Below, piece by piece: positions 25,275 to 33,434 of a stretch of 64,000 bases of DNA (positions are counted from its first letter, which is position 1; every line of letters starts with the position of its first letter). Location: contig OY769938.1 of the NCBI GenBank assembly GCA_963669295.1, positions 3,534,001-3,598,000 on the forward strand, in the 5' to 3' direction. The notes beneath the pieces are model-generated. The model was given only the letters and a program-made list of their open reading frames with translations. It searched no databases and was not told the origin of the DNA. The DNA comes from G963669295 sp963669295 (lineage in GTDB: Bacteria > Bacteroidota > Bacteroidia > Flavobacteriales_D > CALLUQ01). Position numbers and translations under genes: made by a program.

Positions 25275-25853
25275 TGAAGCTCCATAGTGAGAAGCATGGG
25301 AGCCGCACACAAAATGGTAAGTTGAACTAACCTTTTTATCGTTTTAACCCTTTTTCGTATTTATACTTTTACAGCCAGTTGTGCCCACTTACTATGCACA
25401 ACAGATTGTTGCAAAAGCCTTACCTTTGAACAGAATACGGTAAGATAATGCGTCTTTTACCACGTATTTTAGTTTTAGCAAAAATGCAATGTGGAGCCAC
25501 CTTCACATCAACAGCACCTATTGATAAATAATTGACACTTTTAATTGTCTTTCACTGCTGCTGGTTAAAAGGTTGTTTATTAGTGTGTTATGCGTGTTGT
25601 TTTACTTTATTTTAAGGTTTCATTGTCCAATTCGAAGCACTTTTTTCCTGTTTTTTCTTCTTTGTAACGGTTAACTTCATTGAAATTTTATATCAAAATT
25701 TTAATGAAAAATACTAGCATTAAATTTTCACAAATGATTGATAATCAGTTGTTAATATGATATATTTGAAGTGGCCGTAAGGAATGAGAGCCCAAACACT
25801 ACAACGGTTACAGAATCAATCTTGATCGCAAAAGGAAGATAGATAAGAAGCGT
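25275..25853. other. 579-bp intergenic region before the injection-system operon
   Basis: No ORF or RNA gene is recognised here. The second half is strongly AT-rich, with T-runs and a paired AAATTTT element just before the promoter at 25737-25768. A second TAnnTTTG match, TACCTTTG at 25421-25428, lacks a well-placed upstream TTG. The length and composition suggest a control region for the large operon downstream. Confidence 0.5.
25737..25768 (+). promoter_or_regulatory. promoter of the eCIS operon (Bacteroidota type)
   Basis: ATTG at 25737-25740, a 20-bp spacer, and TATATTTG at 25761-25768, an exact TAnnTTTG. Spacing and sequence fit the primary sigma factor (RpoD/SigA) consensus of Bacteroidota. 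Predicted transcription starts near 25775, about 80 nt before the first start codon. Confidence 0.65.
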
Positions 25854-26441
25854 ATGATTAAAGATGCCTTAACATTCATTACTTCAGAACTGAACGACTT
25901 TCTAAAAGTGCGCTCTGCTATTGGAAGTGAAGACATGGTGATTCTATCAAACATCATTAACCAGGATGGGGGAGTAGCCATTAAGGAAGACAACAAGATC
26001 ATCCTTTCTTTGATCAACATTGAAGAAGAGATCAATCGCCGGTCGATGGCCAGTTACATTAAAACGGAAAATGGGAATGCCGCACACGTAAACCCTTCTG
26101 TACAATTGAATTTGTATGTGATGTTTTCAGCGTACTTCACCAATGGCAACTACCCCGATTCGTTGAAGTTTATTTCTGATGTCATTGCTTTCTTTCAGGC
26201 CAAGCGGGTATTTACGCCACAAAACTCACCACGACTCAACGATAAAATCGATAAGCTCATCTTTGAATTGATCAAATTGAGTTACCAGGAGTTGAGTCAT
26301 TTGTGGGGAATGGTAGGAGCAAAGTACCTGCCATCAGCCATTTATAAAGTACGAATGTTAACCATACAAGAAGGTGTCATCACCGATGATTTGCCGACCA
26401 TCAGTGGTCCCGATTCATCCAATACACCATTGTCATCATGA
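25854..26441 (+). CDS. eCIS DUF4255 protein, Pvc16/Afp16-like tail terminator (195 aa)
   Basis: Starts MIKDALTFITSELNDFLKV, the typical opening of DUF4255 proteins, followed by IALSLINIEEE-like ISLINIEEEINRRSMASY and LNLYVMFSAYFTNGNYPDSL. This family caps the end of the sheath-tube assembly of Afp/PVC particles and sets where polymerisation stops. Here it is the first gene of the operon, whereas in the PVC loci it is the last, a rearranged order. It overlaps the next gene by 4 bp (ATGA), indicating coupling. Confidence 0.85.
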   Translation: MIKDALTFITSELNDFLKVRSAIGSEDMVILSNIINQDGGVAIKEDNKIILSLINIEEEINRRSMASYIKTENGNAAHVNPSVQLNLYVMFSAYFTNGNYPDSLKFISDVIAFFQAKRVFTPQNSPRLNDKIDKLIFELIKLSYQELSHLWGMVGAKYLPSAIYKVRMLTIQEGVITDDLPTISGPDSSNTPLSS

Positions 26442-27502
26442 GTTGGTCGTATCAAAAACTGTTTAAAGTTAACTTTCAGCACAATTACTATGCTGATGGG
26501 AAGTGTGGTGATTTTACCGTGGTTCCTACGGCCGATTGTGCCAGGTTGATGCAAAACTATCAGTTGCTAATTCGTACCACCAACGATGGGTTTACGGTAT
26601 TGTGCCAGGCAAAGCAAGAAGGAAACGACTGGAAAGTGGCACGAACGCTTGACCCTAATTTTAGGTTATCTTTTTTCCTGATCAACAACAACCTGTACTT
26701 TTCCAACTTTACCGACCTGCCATTTGTGGTAGAGAGTAAAGTATACTGCTTCAGCAACCTTGTACACAATGTGCAAAATCAACAACAATTACTACATGCC
26801 AACACCGAAGTATCGGAAGCAGAAGCAGTAACCATTAAACCACAAGTATTTGCATACGATATCAGTGCATTAACAGCACCGGTAGCCATAAAAATTACCA
26901 ATACCAAAGGAGAAGTGGTGGTAAAAGAAACAGTAGAGGACCTGGAGGCGGGCTACAAAGTAGACCTGTCGTTAGAACCCGAGTCGCGCTACCAGCTGGA
27001 TGCGAATGGTGAAATTTTTGATTTTTACACCTACAACTTCGCCACCATGAAAAGCATTTGGGGAGCCATTGAAATTTACAACGACCCTTCGGCATCCAAT
27101 GCCGACAAGATGGTAGATGATAATGATGTGCTTGCCCCTCAAGATTATAAGTTGGTGTTTAAAACACGCAATACCATTTGGAAATATTTTTTGTTGAACA
27201 AGAGCAACCACACCTTCAACGATTTGGCCATTACCAACGGCAAAAAAGTAGCTGAATTTGATGGCCCTGAAGAGGCAGAATTGAGTACTGGCGATACCGT
27301 CAAAGTATTTCAGTCGATGGAAGAACTGCCTTTAAAGCAGGTGCCAGAACAGGTGTTTCAGCTCAAAAGAAATTACGATCCTTCTACGAAAACCGGCACT
27401 ACAGTGGTGGAGCATTTACCCACTCCATCGGTACAGGTGGTAAAGCCTACAGTAGTGAATAACGTAGAAAATGTTTACTCAGAAATCTTTGTTTATTTAT
27501 AA
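26438..27502 (+). CDS. eCIS-associated accessory protein of unknown function (354 aa)
   Basis: No signal peptide, no membrane segment. The N-terminus MSWSYQKLFKVNFQHNYYAD is followed by a beta-rich body: a DPNFRLSFFLINNNLYFSNF part and a later FKTRNTIWKYFLLNKSNHTF part that look like two related beta domains. It lies between the terminator-like and sheath genes and its 5' end overlaps the former, so it belongs to the particle's operon. It could be a structural component at the cap or an assembly factor. Not assigned to a Pvc number. Confidence 0.55.
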   Translation: MSWSYQKLFKVNFQHNYYADGKCGDFTVVPTADCARLMQNYQLLIRTTNDGFTVLCQAKQEGNDWKVARTLDPNFRLSFFLINNNLYFSNFTDLPFVVESKVYCFSNLVHNVQNQQQLLHANTEVSEAEAVTIKPQVFAYDISALTAPVAIKITNTKGEVVVKETVEDLEAGYKVDLSLEPESRYQLDANGEIFDFYTYNFATMKSIWGAIEIYNDPSASNADKMVDDNDVLAPQDYKLVFKTRNTIWKYFLLNKSNHTFNDLAITNGKKVAEFDGPEEAELSTGDTVKVFQSMEELPLKQVPEQVFQLKRNYDPSTKTGTTVVEHLPTPSVQVVKPTVVNNVENVYSEIFVYL

Positions 27503-27528
27503 ATCATAACCACTAAAAACCATAAACT

Positions 27529-29043
27529 ATGGCACAAATGAAAACACCAGGCGTTTATATTGTCGAGAAAAACGCCTTCCCCAATTCGGTGGTGCAGGTT
27601 CCTACGGCCGTACCAGCCTTCATTGGCTACACCGAGCGGGCATCGTTCAAAGGGAAGTCCCTGACGAACAAGCCGACCAAAATCACCTCGATGGCAGAGT
27701 ACCTTAGCATGTACGGAGAAGGGCCGAGATCTACCTTCGCCATTGCCGAGAATACTACCCCCGACACGGTAGAAAGTGATTTTTCGGTGAACGGCAAGGA
27801 ATATACCCTTACGCAAGATGGTGGCAACTTTCTGTTGTACAACAGCATCCGCTTGTTTTTTGCTAACGGTGGTGGCCCATGCTACATCATCTCTGTAGGT
27901 GATTACTCCGGATCAGTAGACCCAGCAGCGTTAACAAAAGCAATTGACTTGTTGGTACGTGAACAAGAACCTACCATGTTGGTGATTCCTGATGCAGTAT
28001 TGGCAAGCGACAAAAACGATTGCTACTCGTTGCAAGATGCCATGGTAAAACACTGTGGTGAAATGCAAAGTAGAATTGCTATTCTTGACATCTACGATGG
28101 TTATAAAGCCATTGATCCAGCAGCCAATCCAATTGCAGATTTCAGAAATGGAACAGGGACCAACTATGTGGACTATTCATGTGCTTATTACCCATGGTTG
28201 GAAACCACCATCGTACCAGAAAATGAAATCAGCTTCCAAAATGTATCGAGCATTGGCGAGTTGCAAACCGTTTTAAGAGACGAGTTGGGCGATGGCACTA
28301 CACCACTTCCTGATGCTCCTGATGGGCAACAAGACGACTTGATTAATGCAGTAAACGAGTTGGCTACAGCAACAAGCGACGAAGACGTAGCTAAATTGAA
28401 CAAAACGTTGATCGCGGTGAGCCCGGTATTCAATGTAGTATTGAAAGAAGTAAGGTCCAAAATGAACCTACTTCCTCCTGCCGCTGCAATGGCTGGAATT
28501 TATACCATGGTAGATAACACCAGAGGGGTACACAAAGCACCTGCAAACGTGAGTGTATCTTCGGTAATTTCTCCAGCAGTAAACATTACCCACTACGACC
28601 AGCAAGACTTGAACGTAACATTGGCAGGTAAGTCTGTAAATGCCATTCGTTCATTCATCGGTCAGGGCACCCTGGTTTGGGGAGCTAGAACATTGGATGG
28701 CAATAGCCAGGATTGGCGTTACATCAACGTTCGTAGAACCATGATCATGATCGAGCAATCCATCAAGTCGGCGGCTAAAGCTTATGTATTTGAGCCCAAC
28801 GATGCCAACACCTGGGTGTCGGTGAAATCGATGATCTATAATTTCCTTACCAGCCAATGGAAATCAGGCGCGTTGGTAGGTGCTTCACCCGACGATGCAT
28901 TTTCGGTATCGGTAGGATTAGGTAGCACCATGACTGCAAATGATATCCTTGATGGCATTATGAGAGTTACTGTATTAGTAGCGGTATCTCGTCCTGCTGA
29001 GTTCATCGAAATCACGTTCCAGCAGCAAATGCAAAAATCATAA
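27529..29043 (+). CDS. eCIS contractile tail sheath protein, Pvc2-like (504 aa)
   Basis: Begins MAQMKTPGVYIVEKNAFPNS, the standard phage/eCIS sheath opening ('TPGVY'), then VPAFIGYTERA. The C-terminal domain includes GQGTLVWGARTL, then WRYINVRRTMIMIEQSIKSA and a VFEPND segment, the conserved core that forms the inner handshake of the sheath. Length of about 500 fits a full subunit with a surface domain. Only one sheath is present; PVC and Afp have three. Contraction of the sheath drives the tube into the target membrane. Confidence 0.95.
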   Translation: MAQMKTPGVYIVEKNAFPNSVVQVPTAVPAFIGYTERASFKGKSLTNKPTKITSMAEYLSMYGEGPRSTFAIAENTTPDTVESDFSVNGKEYTLTQDGGNFLLYNSIRLFFANGGGPCYIISVGDYSGSVDPAALTKAIDLLVREQEPTMLVIPDAVLASDKNDCYSLQDAMVKHCGEMQSRIAILDIYDGYKAIDPAANPIADFRNGTGTNYVDYSCAYYPWLETTIVPENEISFQNVSSIGELQTVLRDELGDGTTPLPDAPDGQQDDLINAVNELATATSDEDVAKLNKTLIAVSPVFNVVLKEVRSKMNLLPPAAAMAGIYTMVDNTRGVHKAPANVSVSSVISPAVNITHYDQQDLNVTLAGKSVNAIRSFIGQGTLVWGARTLDGNSQDWRYINVRRTMIMIEQSIKSAAKAYVFEPNDANTWVSVKSMIYNFLTSQWKSGALVGASPDDAFSVSVGLGSTMTANDILDGIMRVTVLVAVSRPAEFIEITFQQQMQKS

Positions 29044-29082
29044 TTAACCACTAATTAAAAACCTATTTAAAACCATATAGTT

Positions 29083-29535
29083 ATGGCAGGAGAAGTTCAA
29101 GATCATAATTGGCCCCTACCCAAGTTTTACTTTTCAGTAGACTGGGGCGATCAAAAAGATATCGCATTTCAGGAAGTATCAGGATTAGATACAGAAGCAC
29201 AACCTGTAGAATACCGACACGGCAACAGCCCTAAATTTTCAACCATTAAAATGCCGGGCATCACCAAGTCGAGCAATGTTACCATGAAACGTGGAACATT
29301 TGTAAACGACAATGGTTTCTGGGATTGGTACGCAAAAATTAAGATGAATACCATCGAGCGTATTCCCGTTACCATTAAGTTGTTAGACGAGTCGGGTGCG
29401 CCCACCATGACCTGGGTGTTAGAAAATGCGTGGCCTACCAAAATTACTGGTACTGATTTGAAATCAGACGGTAATGAAGTAGCAGTAGAAACCATTGAAA
29501 TTGCCCATGAAGGGTTGACCATTTCTAACGGTTAA
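29083..29535 (+). CDS. eCIS inner tube protein 1, gp19/Hcp-like (150 aa)
   Basis: A phage T4 gp19-like tube protein: PKFYFSVDWGDQKDIAFQEVSGLDTEAQPVEYRHG holds the FQEVSGLD hallmark, followed by KMPGITKSSNVTMKRGTF and a VLENAWPTKITGTDLKSDG stretch typical of Pvc1/Pvc5 tubes. Hexameric rings of it stack to form the tube that carries cargo. It sits 39 bp after the sheath gene, the usual sheath-tube order. Confidence 0.93.
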   Translation: MAGEVQDHNWPLPKFYFSVDWGDQKDIAFQEVSGLDTEAQPVEYRHGNSPKFSTIKMPGITKSSNVTMKRGTFVNDNGFWDWYAKIKMNTIERIPVTIKLLDESGAPTMTWVLENAWPTKITGTDLKSDGNEVAVETIEIAHEGLTISNG

Positions 29536-29537
29536 TA

Positions 29538-30005
29538 ATGCTCAGCTACCTGAATGACTATTACCCACCGGTAAGCTTTTATTTTATCGTGGGTATTAGT
29601 GGCATTATTCATCCCAATGATTTTGCATTTCAGGAAGTATCAGGTCTTTCGCAAGAAATTACCACTAAAGATCAAGCGGAAGGTGGGGAGAATCGGTTTA
29701 AACACCAACTCCCCATCGCTTCCGGATCTAAAAACAAGCTGGTATTAAAGCGAGGCTTGATCTCCTTGAATTCACAGTTGGGATATTGGGTGAGGCAAAC
29801 AACGGAATCAGATTTTTCGAAAGCCATTGAACCCAAAGACATGCTGGTATCATTACTGGATGAATATGGTTTGCCCAAACGAACATGGAACATTGTGAAC
29901 GCATGGCCGACCAAGTGGGAAGTATCGAGTTTCGACTCGATGAAAAATGAAGCTGCTATAGAAACCATGGAGTTCAACTACAACTATTTCGTACGCGTGC
30001 TTTAA
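29538..30005 (+). CDS. eCIS inner tube protein 2 (baseplate-proximal), gp19-like (155 aa)
   Basis: A paralogue of the preceding gene with the shared FAFQEVSGL core, an LPIASGSKNKLVLKRGLI strand pair and TWNIVNAWPTKWEV. It differs in the loops and starts 2 bp after tube 1. In Afp/PVC systems the second tube protein (Pvc5-like) makes the symmetry-adapting ring between the main tube and the spike hub; the same is expected here. Confidence 0.9.
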   Translation: MLSYLNDYYPPVSFYFIVGISGIIHPNDFAFQEVSGLSQEITTKDQAEGGENRFKHQLPIASGSKNKLVLKRGLISLNSQLGYWVRQTTESDFSKAIEPKDMLVSLLDEYGLPKRTWNIVNAWPTKWEVSSFDSMKNEAAIETMEFNYNYFVRVL

Positions 30006-30024
30006 GCACACAAAAACAGATGCC

Positions 30025-30195
30025 ATGCCTTTAGAGGTAAGAGAACTGGTAATACGAGCCAACGTATTGGATGAGAATGCCCAAAAAAAAGGGCAGCAAA
30101 TCAGCAGTACCGACCTGGCCAACTTGAAGAAGGACATTGTTGACGAATGTGTTGACAAGATGAAGGATATGTTGAACAAAAAGGATAGAAGATAA
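30025..30195 (+). CDS. DUF5908-family small eCIS protein (56 aa)
   Basis: Begins MPLEVRELVIRANVLDENAQ and ends in a lysine-rich helix (DMLNKKDRR). The MPLEIRELVI-type start is typical of DUF5908, short proteins encoded next to the tube and LysM genes of Bacteroidota contractile injection systems. The stop codon overlaps the next start by one base (TAATG), so it is translationally coupled to the LysM gene. It is probably a small structural plug or chaperone; the role is unknown. Confidence 0.7.
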   Translation: MPLEVRELVIRANVLDENAQKKGQQISSTDLANLKKDIVDECVDKMKDMLNKKDRR

Positions 30196-30875
30196 TGTCA
30201 TCGTTAAGCCCGGGAAAACTGGAGAAGATGAAAATCACGGCCTACGAAAAGCCCAACTATACCGGGCAGTATGGTCAACCTTATTCGGTGCACCTCAACC
30301 CCGAAGATTACTCGATGGATTACACCATCGACTTTAATCGTGATACAGGGATTGGGTCGGCAGGAACATCGGCAAGCTTTTCGAAGGTATCGCCCGAAAA
30401 AGTGAGCTTCAAATTTATATTTGATGCTACCGGCGTTATTCCAGGAGCAAGCACCGACCTCATGGGGGAGTTGAAGAAATTCAAAGACCTCGTGTACGAT
30501 TACAATGGCAACATTCATAGCCCAAACTACCTTAAGTTGAGTTGGGGTGCTTTTTTATTTAAAGGCAGGCTTACCAACCTTTCGATCAAATACGTGTTGT
30601 TCAAGCCCGATGGTACTCCCATTCGTGCTGAAGTAGATACCACTTTCGAAGAGTTTGCAGACCCAGCCACCACGGCAAAAGAAGCAGGTAAATCATCGCC
30701 CGATCTTACCCACGTAAGAACCGTAAGAGCAGGCGATACCCTTCCACTCATGTGCTATCAAATTTATGGCGATAGCGCTTATTACATGGAAGTGGCTGAA
30801 AGCAATAACCTGGCCGATTTTAGAAATTTAAAACCTGGCGATCAGGTTTATTTTCCACCGTTAAAAGATCAATAG
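30195..30875 (+). CDS. eCIS LysM-domain baseplate protein, Pvc7-like (226 aa)
   Basis: An N-terminal gp53/Pvc7-type domain (SPGKLEKMKITAYEKPNY, then SVHLNPEDYSMDYTIDF) is followed by a C-terminal LysM module (RTVRAGDTLPLMCYQIYGDS to LKPGDQVYFPPL). In PVC this protein links the inner tube to the spike hub. It is encoded directly before the VgrG-like gene with no gap, which fits that contact. Confidence 0.9.
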   Translation: MSSLSPGKLEKMKITAYEKPNYTGQYGQPYSVHLNPEDYSMDYTIDFNRDTGIGSAGTSASFSKVSPEKVSFKFIFDATGVIPGASTDLMGELKKFKDLVYDYNGNIHSPNYLKLSWGAFLFKGRLTNLSIKYVLFKPDGTPIRAEVDTTFEEFADPATTAKEAGKSSPDLTHVRTVRAGDTLPLMCYQIYGDSAYYMEVAESNNLADFRNLKPGDQVYFPPLKDQ

Positions 30876-32687
30876 ATGGCAGCACCTTCTCCCGTAACAA
30901 AAGATACTGACCTGGTTTCTTTTAAGGTATTGGTAAAAGGTAAAGAACTGGATGCCGAATGCCAGGTGTATTCTATTGAGGTAGAAAAAGAAGTCAATAA
31001 AATCCCCATGGCTAAAGTGGTCATTGTGGATGGCGTACCTGCTAAGGCTGACTTCCCCATTAGCAATAAGGCCAGCTTTGCGCCGGGCACAGAAGTAGAG
31101 ATCAAAGCGGGATACCATTCGAAAGACAAAACCATCTTTAAAGGCATCATTGTTAAACACAGCATTAAAGCCCGCAAAGAAAAATCATACCTCACTATTG
31201 AGTGTAAAGACAAAGCGGTAAAAGCCACCGTAGATCGCAAAAATATGTATTATGGCGACGCCAAAAAAGGGGTGAAAGACAGCGATGTAATCGGCAAAAT
31301 TATCGGCACCTATGGTTTGTCGAAAGACGTAGAAGCCACCAAGTCGAAACAAAAAGAAATTTACCAGTACTATGCTACCGATTGGGACTTTATTCTGCTC
31401 CGAGCTGAAGTAAACGGACAAATCGTAATTGTAGACGACGGTAAAGTAACCGTTAAAAAACCAGAAGTGACCGGCAGTGCTGTATTGTCGGTAAGCTACG
31501 GTGATGACCTGATTGAATTTGATGCCGATCTCGATTCAGAAACACAACTGCCTGCATCATCGGTACAAACCAGTGCCTGGGACATGAAAACCCAGAAGCT
31601 GAAAAAGAAAACGAGCTCTAAACCAAAAGTAAACAAGCAAGGCGACCTCGATTCTGCCAAACTCTCTAAAGTAATGGGAGTGAAAAAATATGACTTGCAC
31701 TCTACTGTGCCCATGGACGATACCTCGCTCAAGGATTGGGCAGATGCTCAAATTCAAAAATCGTGGCTGTCGCGCATTCGAGGAACAGCAAAATTCCAGG
31801 GCAGCGACCTGGCTAAGCCGGGAAAAGTAATAGAAGTAGGTGGAGTAGGGAAGCGCTTTAACGGCAACGTGTTTGTATCAGGAATACGCCACGAAATAGG
31901 CGAAGGAAACTGGTTTACTGAAATCACCTTTGGACTCTCCGACGAATGGTTTTCCAGCAATCGTAAGATTGAAGCACCACTCAATGCCGGACAACTTCCC
32001 GGCATCCAGGGGCTGCAAAATGCAGTGGTTAAACAAATTGACAAAGACCCGGATGGAGAAACACGAATACTGGTTACCACCCCGGTAATGCAAGACGATA
32101 GCAAAGGCATTTGGGCACGACTGGCAAGCATATACGCCTCCAAAGAATTTGGTGTTTACTTCATTCCCGAAGTAGGGGATGAGGTGGTCATTGGCTACCT
32201 CAACGACGACCCGCGCTATCCGGTAATTCTTGGTTCGTTGTACAGCAGCAATGCCAAACATAAACCACCTTATACACCTGATAAAAAGAATACGTACAAG
32301 GCCATTGTTACAAAAACAAAAATGAAAATTGAGTTCAACGATGTCGACAAGATCATTGACATATGGACACCGGCCAAAAATCAAATTATTATCAGCGACA
32401 AAGGCAAGTCGATTACCATTAATGATCAAACAAAAAACAAAATAGTACTGGACACCAAGGGCATTACCATGGACAGTCCGAAAGACATAAAAATTAATGC
32501 CAAGGGCAAGATTGACATGACTGCCGTTGGTGCCATTACCGTTTCATCGAAGCAAGATGTGAAGGTGGATGGCTTGAACGTGCAAAACACAGCAAAAGTA
32601 GGATTTACCGCTAAAGGAAATGCTACTGCTGAGTTATCTGCTTCGGGTCAAACCACTGTAAAAGGTGCCATGGTAATGATTAATTAA
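30876..32687 (+). CDS. eCIS VgrG-like spike/hub protein, Pvc8-like (603 aa)
   Basis: N-terminal gp27-like hub domains: VEKEVNKIPMAKVVIVDG and PGTEVEIKAGYHSKDKTIF. Then comes a gp5 OB-fold: GIWARLASIYASKEFG, PEVGDEVVIGYLNDDPRYP and ILGSLYSSNAKHKPPY. The C-terminal 150 residues are a beta-helix of short repeats (ITINDQTKNKIVLDTKG and following) that makes the trimeric spike. There is no extra toxin domain after the helix, so this is a pure structural spike. The PAAR gene follows at once. Confidence 0.93.
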   Translation: MAAPSPVTKDTDLVSFKVLVKGKELDAECQVYSIEVEKEVNKIPMAKVVIVDGVPAKADFPISNKASFAPGTEVEIKAGYHSKDKTIFKGIIVKHSIKARKEKSYLTIECKDKAVKATVDRKNMYYGDAKKGVKDSDVIGKIIGTYGLSKDVEATKSKQKEIYQYYATDWDFILLRAEVNGQIVIVDDGKVTVKKPEVTGSAVLSVSYGDDLIEFDADLDSETQLPASSVQTSAWDMKTQKLKKKTSSKPKVNKQGDLDSAKLSKVMGVKKYDLHSTVPMDDTSLKDWADAQIQKSWLSRIRGTAKFQGSDLAKPGKVIEVGGVGKRFNGNVFVSGIRHEIGEGNWFTEITFGLSDEWFSSNRKIEAPLNAGQLPGIQGLQNAVVKQIDKDPDGETRILVTTPVMQDDSKGIWARLASIYASKEFGVYFIPEVGDEVVIGYLNDDPRYPVILGSLYSSNAKHKPPYTPDKKNTYKAIVTKTKMKIEFNDVDKIIDIWTPAKNQIIISDKGKSITINDQTKNKIVLDTKGITMDSPKDIKINAKGKIDMTAVGAITVSSKQDVKVDGLNVQNTAKVGFTAKGNATAELSASGQTTVKGAMVMIN

Positions 32688-32707
32688 CGCATTAAATAAC
32701 TAGAAAG

Positions 32708-32998
32708 ATGCCACCAGCAGCACGATTAACAGACATGCACACCTGCCCCATGGTAACAGGGGTAGTGCCTCATGTAGGAGGACCAATAGCAGGACCATGT
32801 GTGCCTACCGTATTGATCGGTAAAATGCCTGCCGCAGTAATTGGCGACACCTGTGTTTGTGTAGGACCACCCGATTCCATTGCCAAAGGCTCGGCCACGG
32901 TAATGATTGGAGGAAAACCTGCCGCACGCATGGGCGATACCTGTGCACATGGTGGCGCAATAGTATTGGGACTCCCCACTGTAATGATAGGAGGTTAA
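32708..32998 (+). CDS. PAAR-repeat spike tip protein, Pvc10-like (96 aa)
   Basis: Begins MPPAARLTDMHTCPMVTG and has three VLIGKMPAAVIGDT-type PAAR units with Cys/His (DMHTC, GDTC, GDTCAHGG) that bind a metal ion at the spike apex. It sharpens the VgrG tip. No fused effector domain is present. It lies between the spike and gp25 genes as in Afp and PVC. Confidence 0.95.
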   Translation: MPPAARLTDMHTCPMVTGVVPHVGGPIAGPCVPTVLIGKMPAAVIGDTCVCVGPPDSIAKGSATVMIGGKPAARMGDTCAHGGAIVLGLPTVMIGG

Positions 32999-33008
32999 TA
33001 AGTTAAGT

Positions 33009-33434
33009 ATGGCAAACAAATCATTTCTTGGTAAAGGTTGGGCTTTCCCTCCCGAATTCGAAGAATCTTCGTGCGAAGTAAGCATGGTAGAAGAAGACAA
33101 CGATATTCAGGAAAGCTTAAACATCTTATTGGGAACAGTACCTGGTGAGCGCATTATGGTGCCGGAGTACGGTTGCGATTTGAACAAGTACATCTTTGAA
33201 GAGTTGGACAATACATTAACCACTTTCATCAAAGATTTGATCACCACAGCGATATTGAACTATGAACCACGCATTACTCTTAACAAAGTAAAAATAGAAG
33301 GAACAGAAGCGCTGGAAGGAATCATGTACATCACCATTGACTACACCATTATCATTACCAATACAAGAAGTAACATCGTATATCCTTTCTACTTACAAGA
33401 AGGAACCAATATTCCTGATATATCACGGCAATAA
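33009..33434 (+). CDS. GPW/gp25-like baseplate wedge protein, Pvc9-like (141 aa)
   Basis: Holds the gp25 core: MVEEDNDIQESLNILLGTVP, GERIMVPEYGCDLNKYIFEE, and LITTAILNYEPRITL, followed by a strand-rich end. The EYGCDL segment with the preceding acidic residues is highly conserved. It starts sheath polymerisation from the baseplate. The gene abuts the J-like gene with no gap. Confidence 0.93.
   Translation: MANKSFLGKGWAFPPEFEESSCEVSMVEEDNDIQESLNILLGTVPGERIMVPEYGCDLNKYIFEELDNTLTTFIKDLITTAILNYEPRITLNKVKIEGTEALEGIMYITIDYTIIITNTRSNIVYPFYLQEGTNIPDISRQ

Noticed and set aside
25277..25303. Terminator after the 97-aa membrane protein gene (GCTCCAT with ATGGGAGC)
   Set aside because: The stem has a bulge and no T-run follows, so it does not fit an intrinsic terminator.
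30876..32687. Type VI secretion VgrG
   Set aside because: No TssJLM membrane complex, no ClpV-type gene and Pvc-type neighbours; the locus fits eCIS rather than T6SS.
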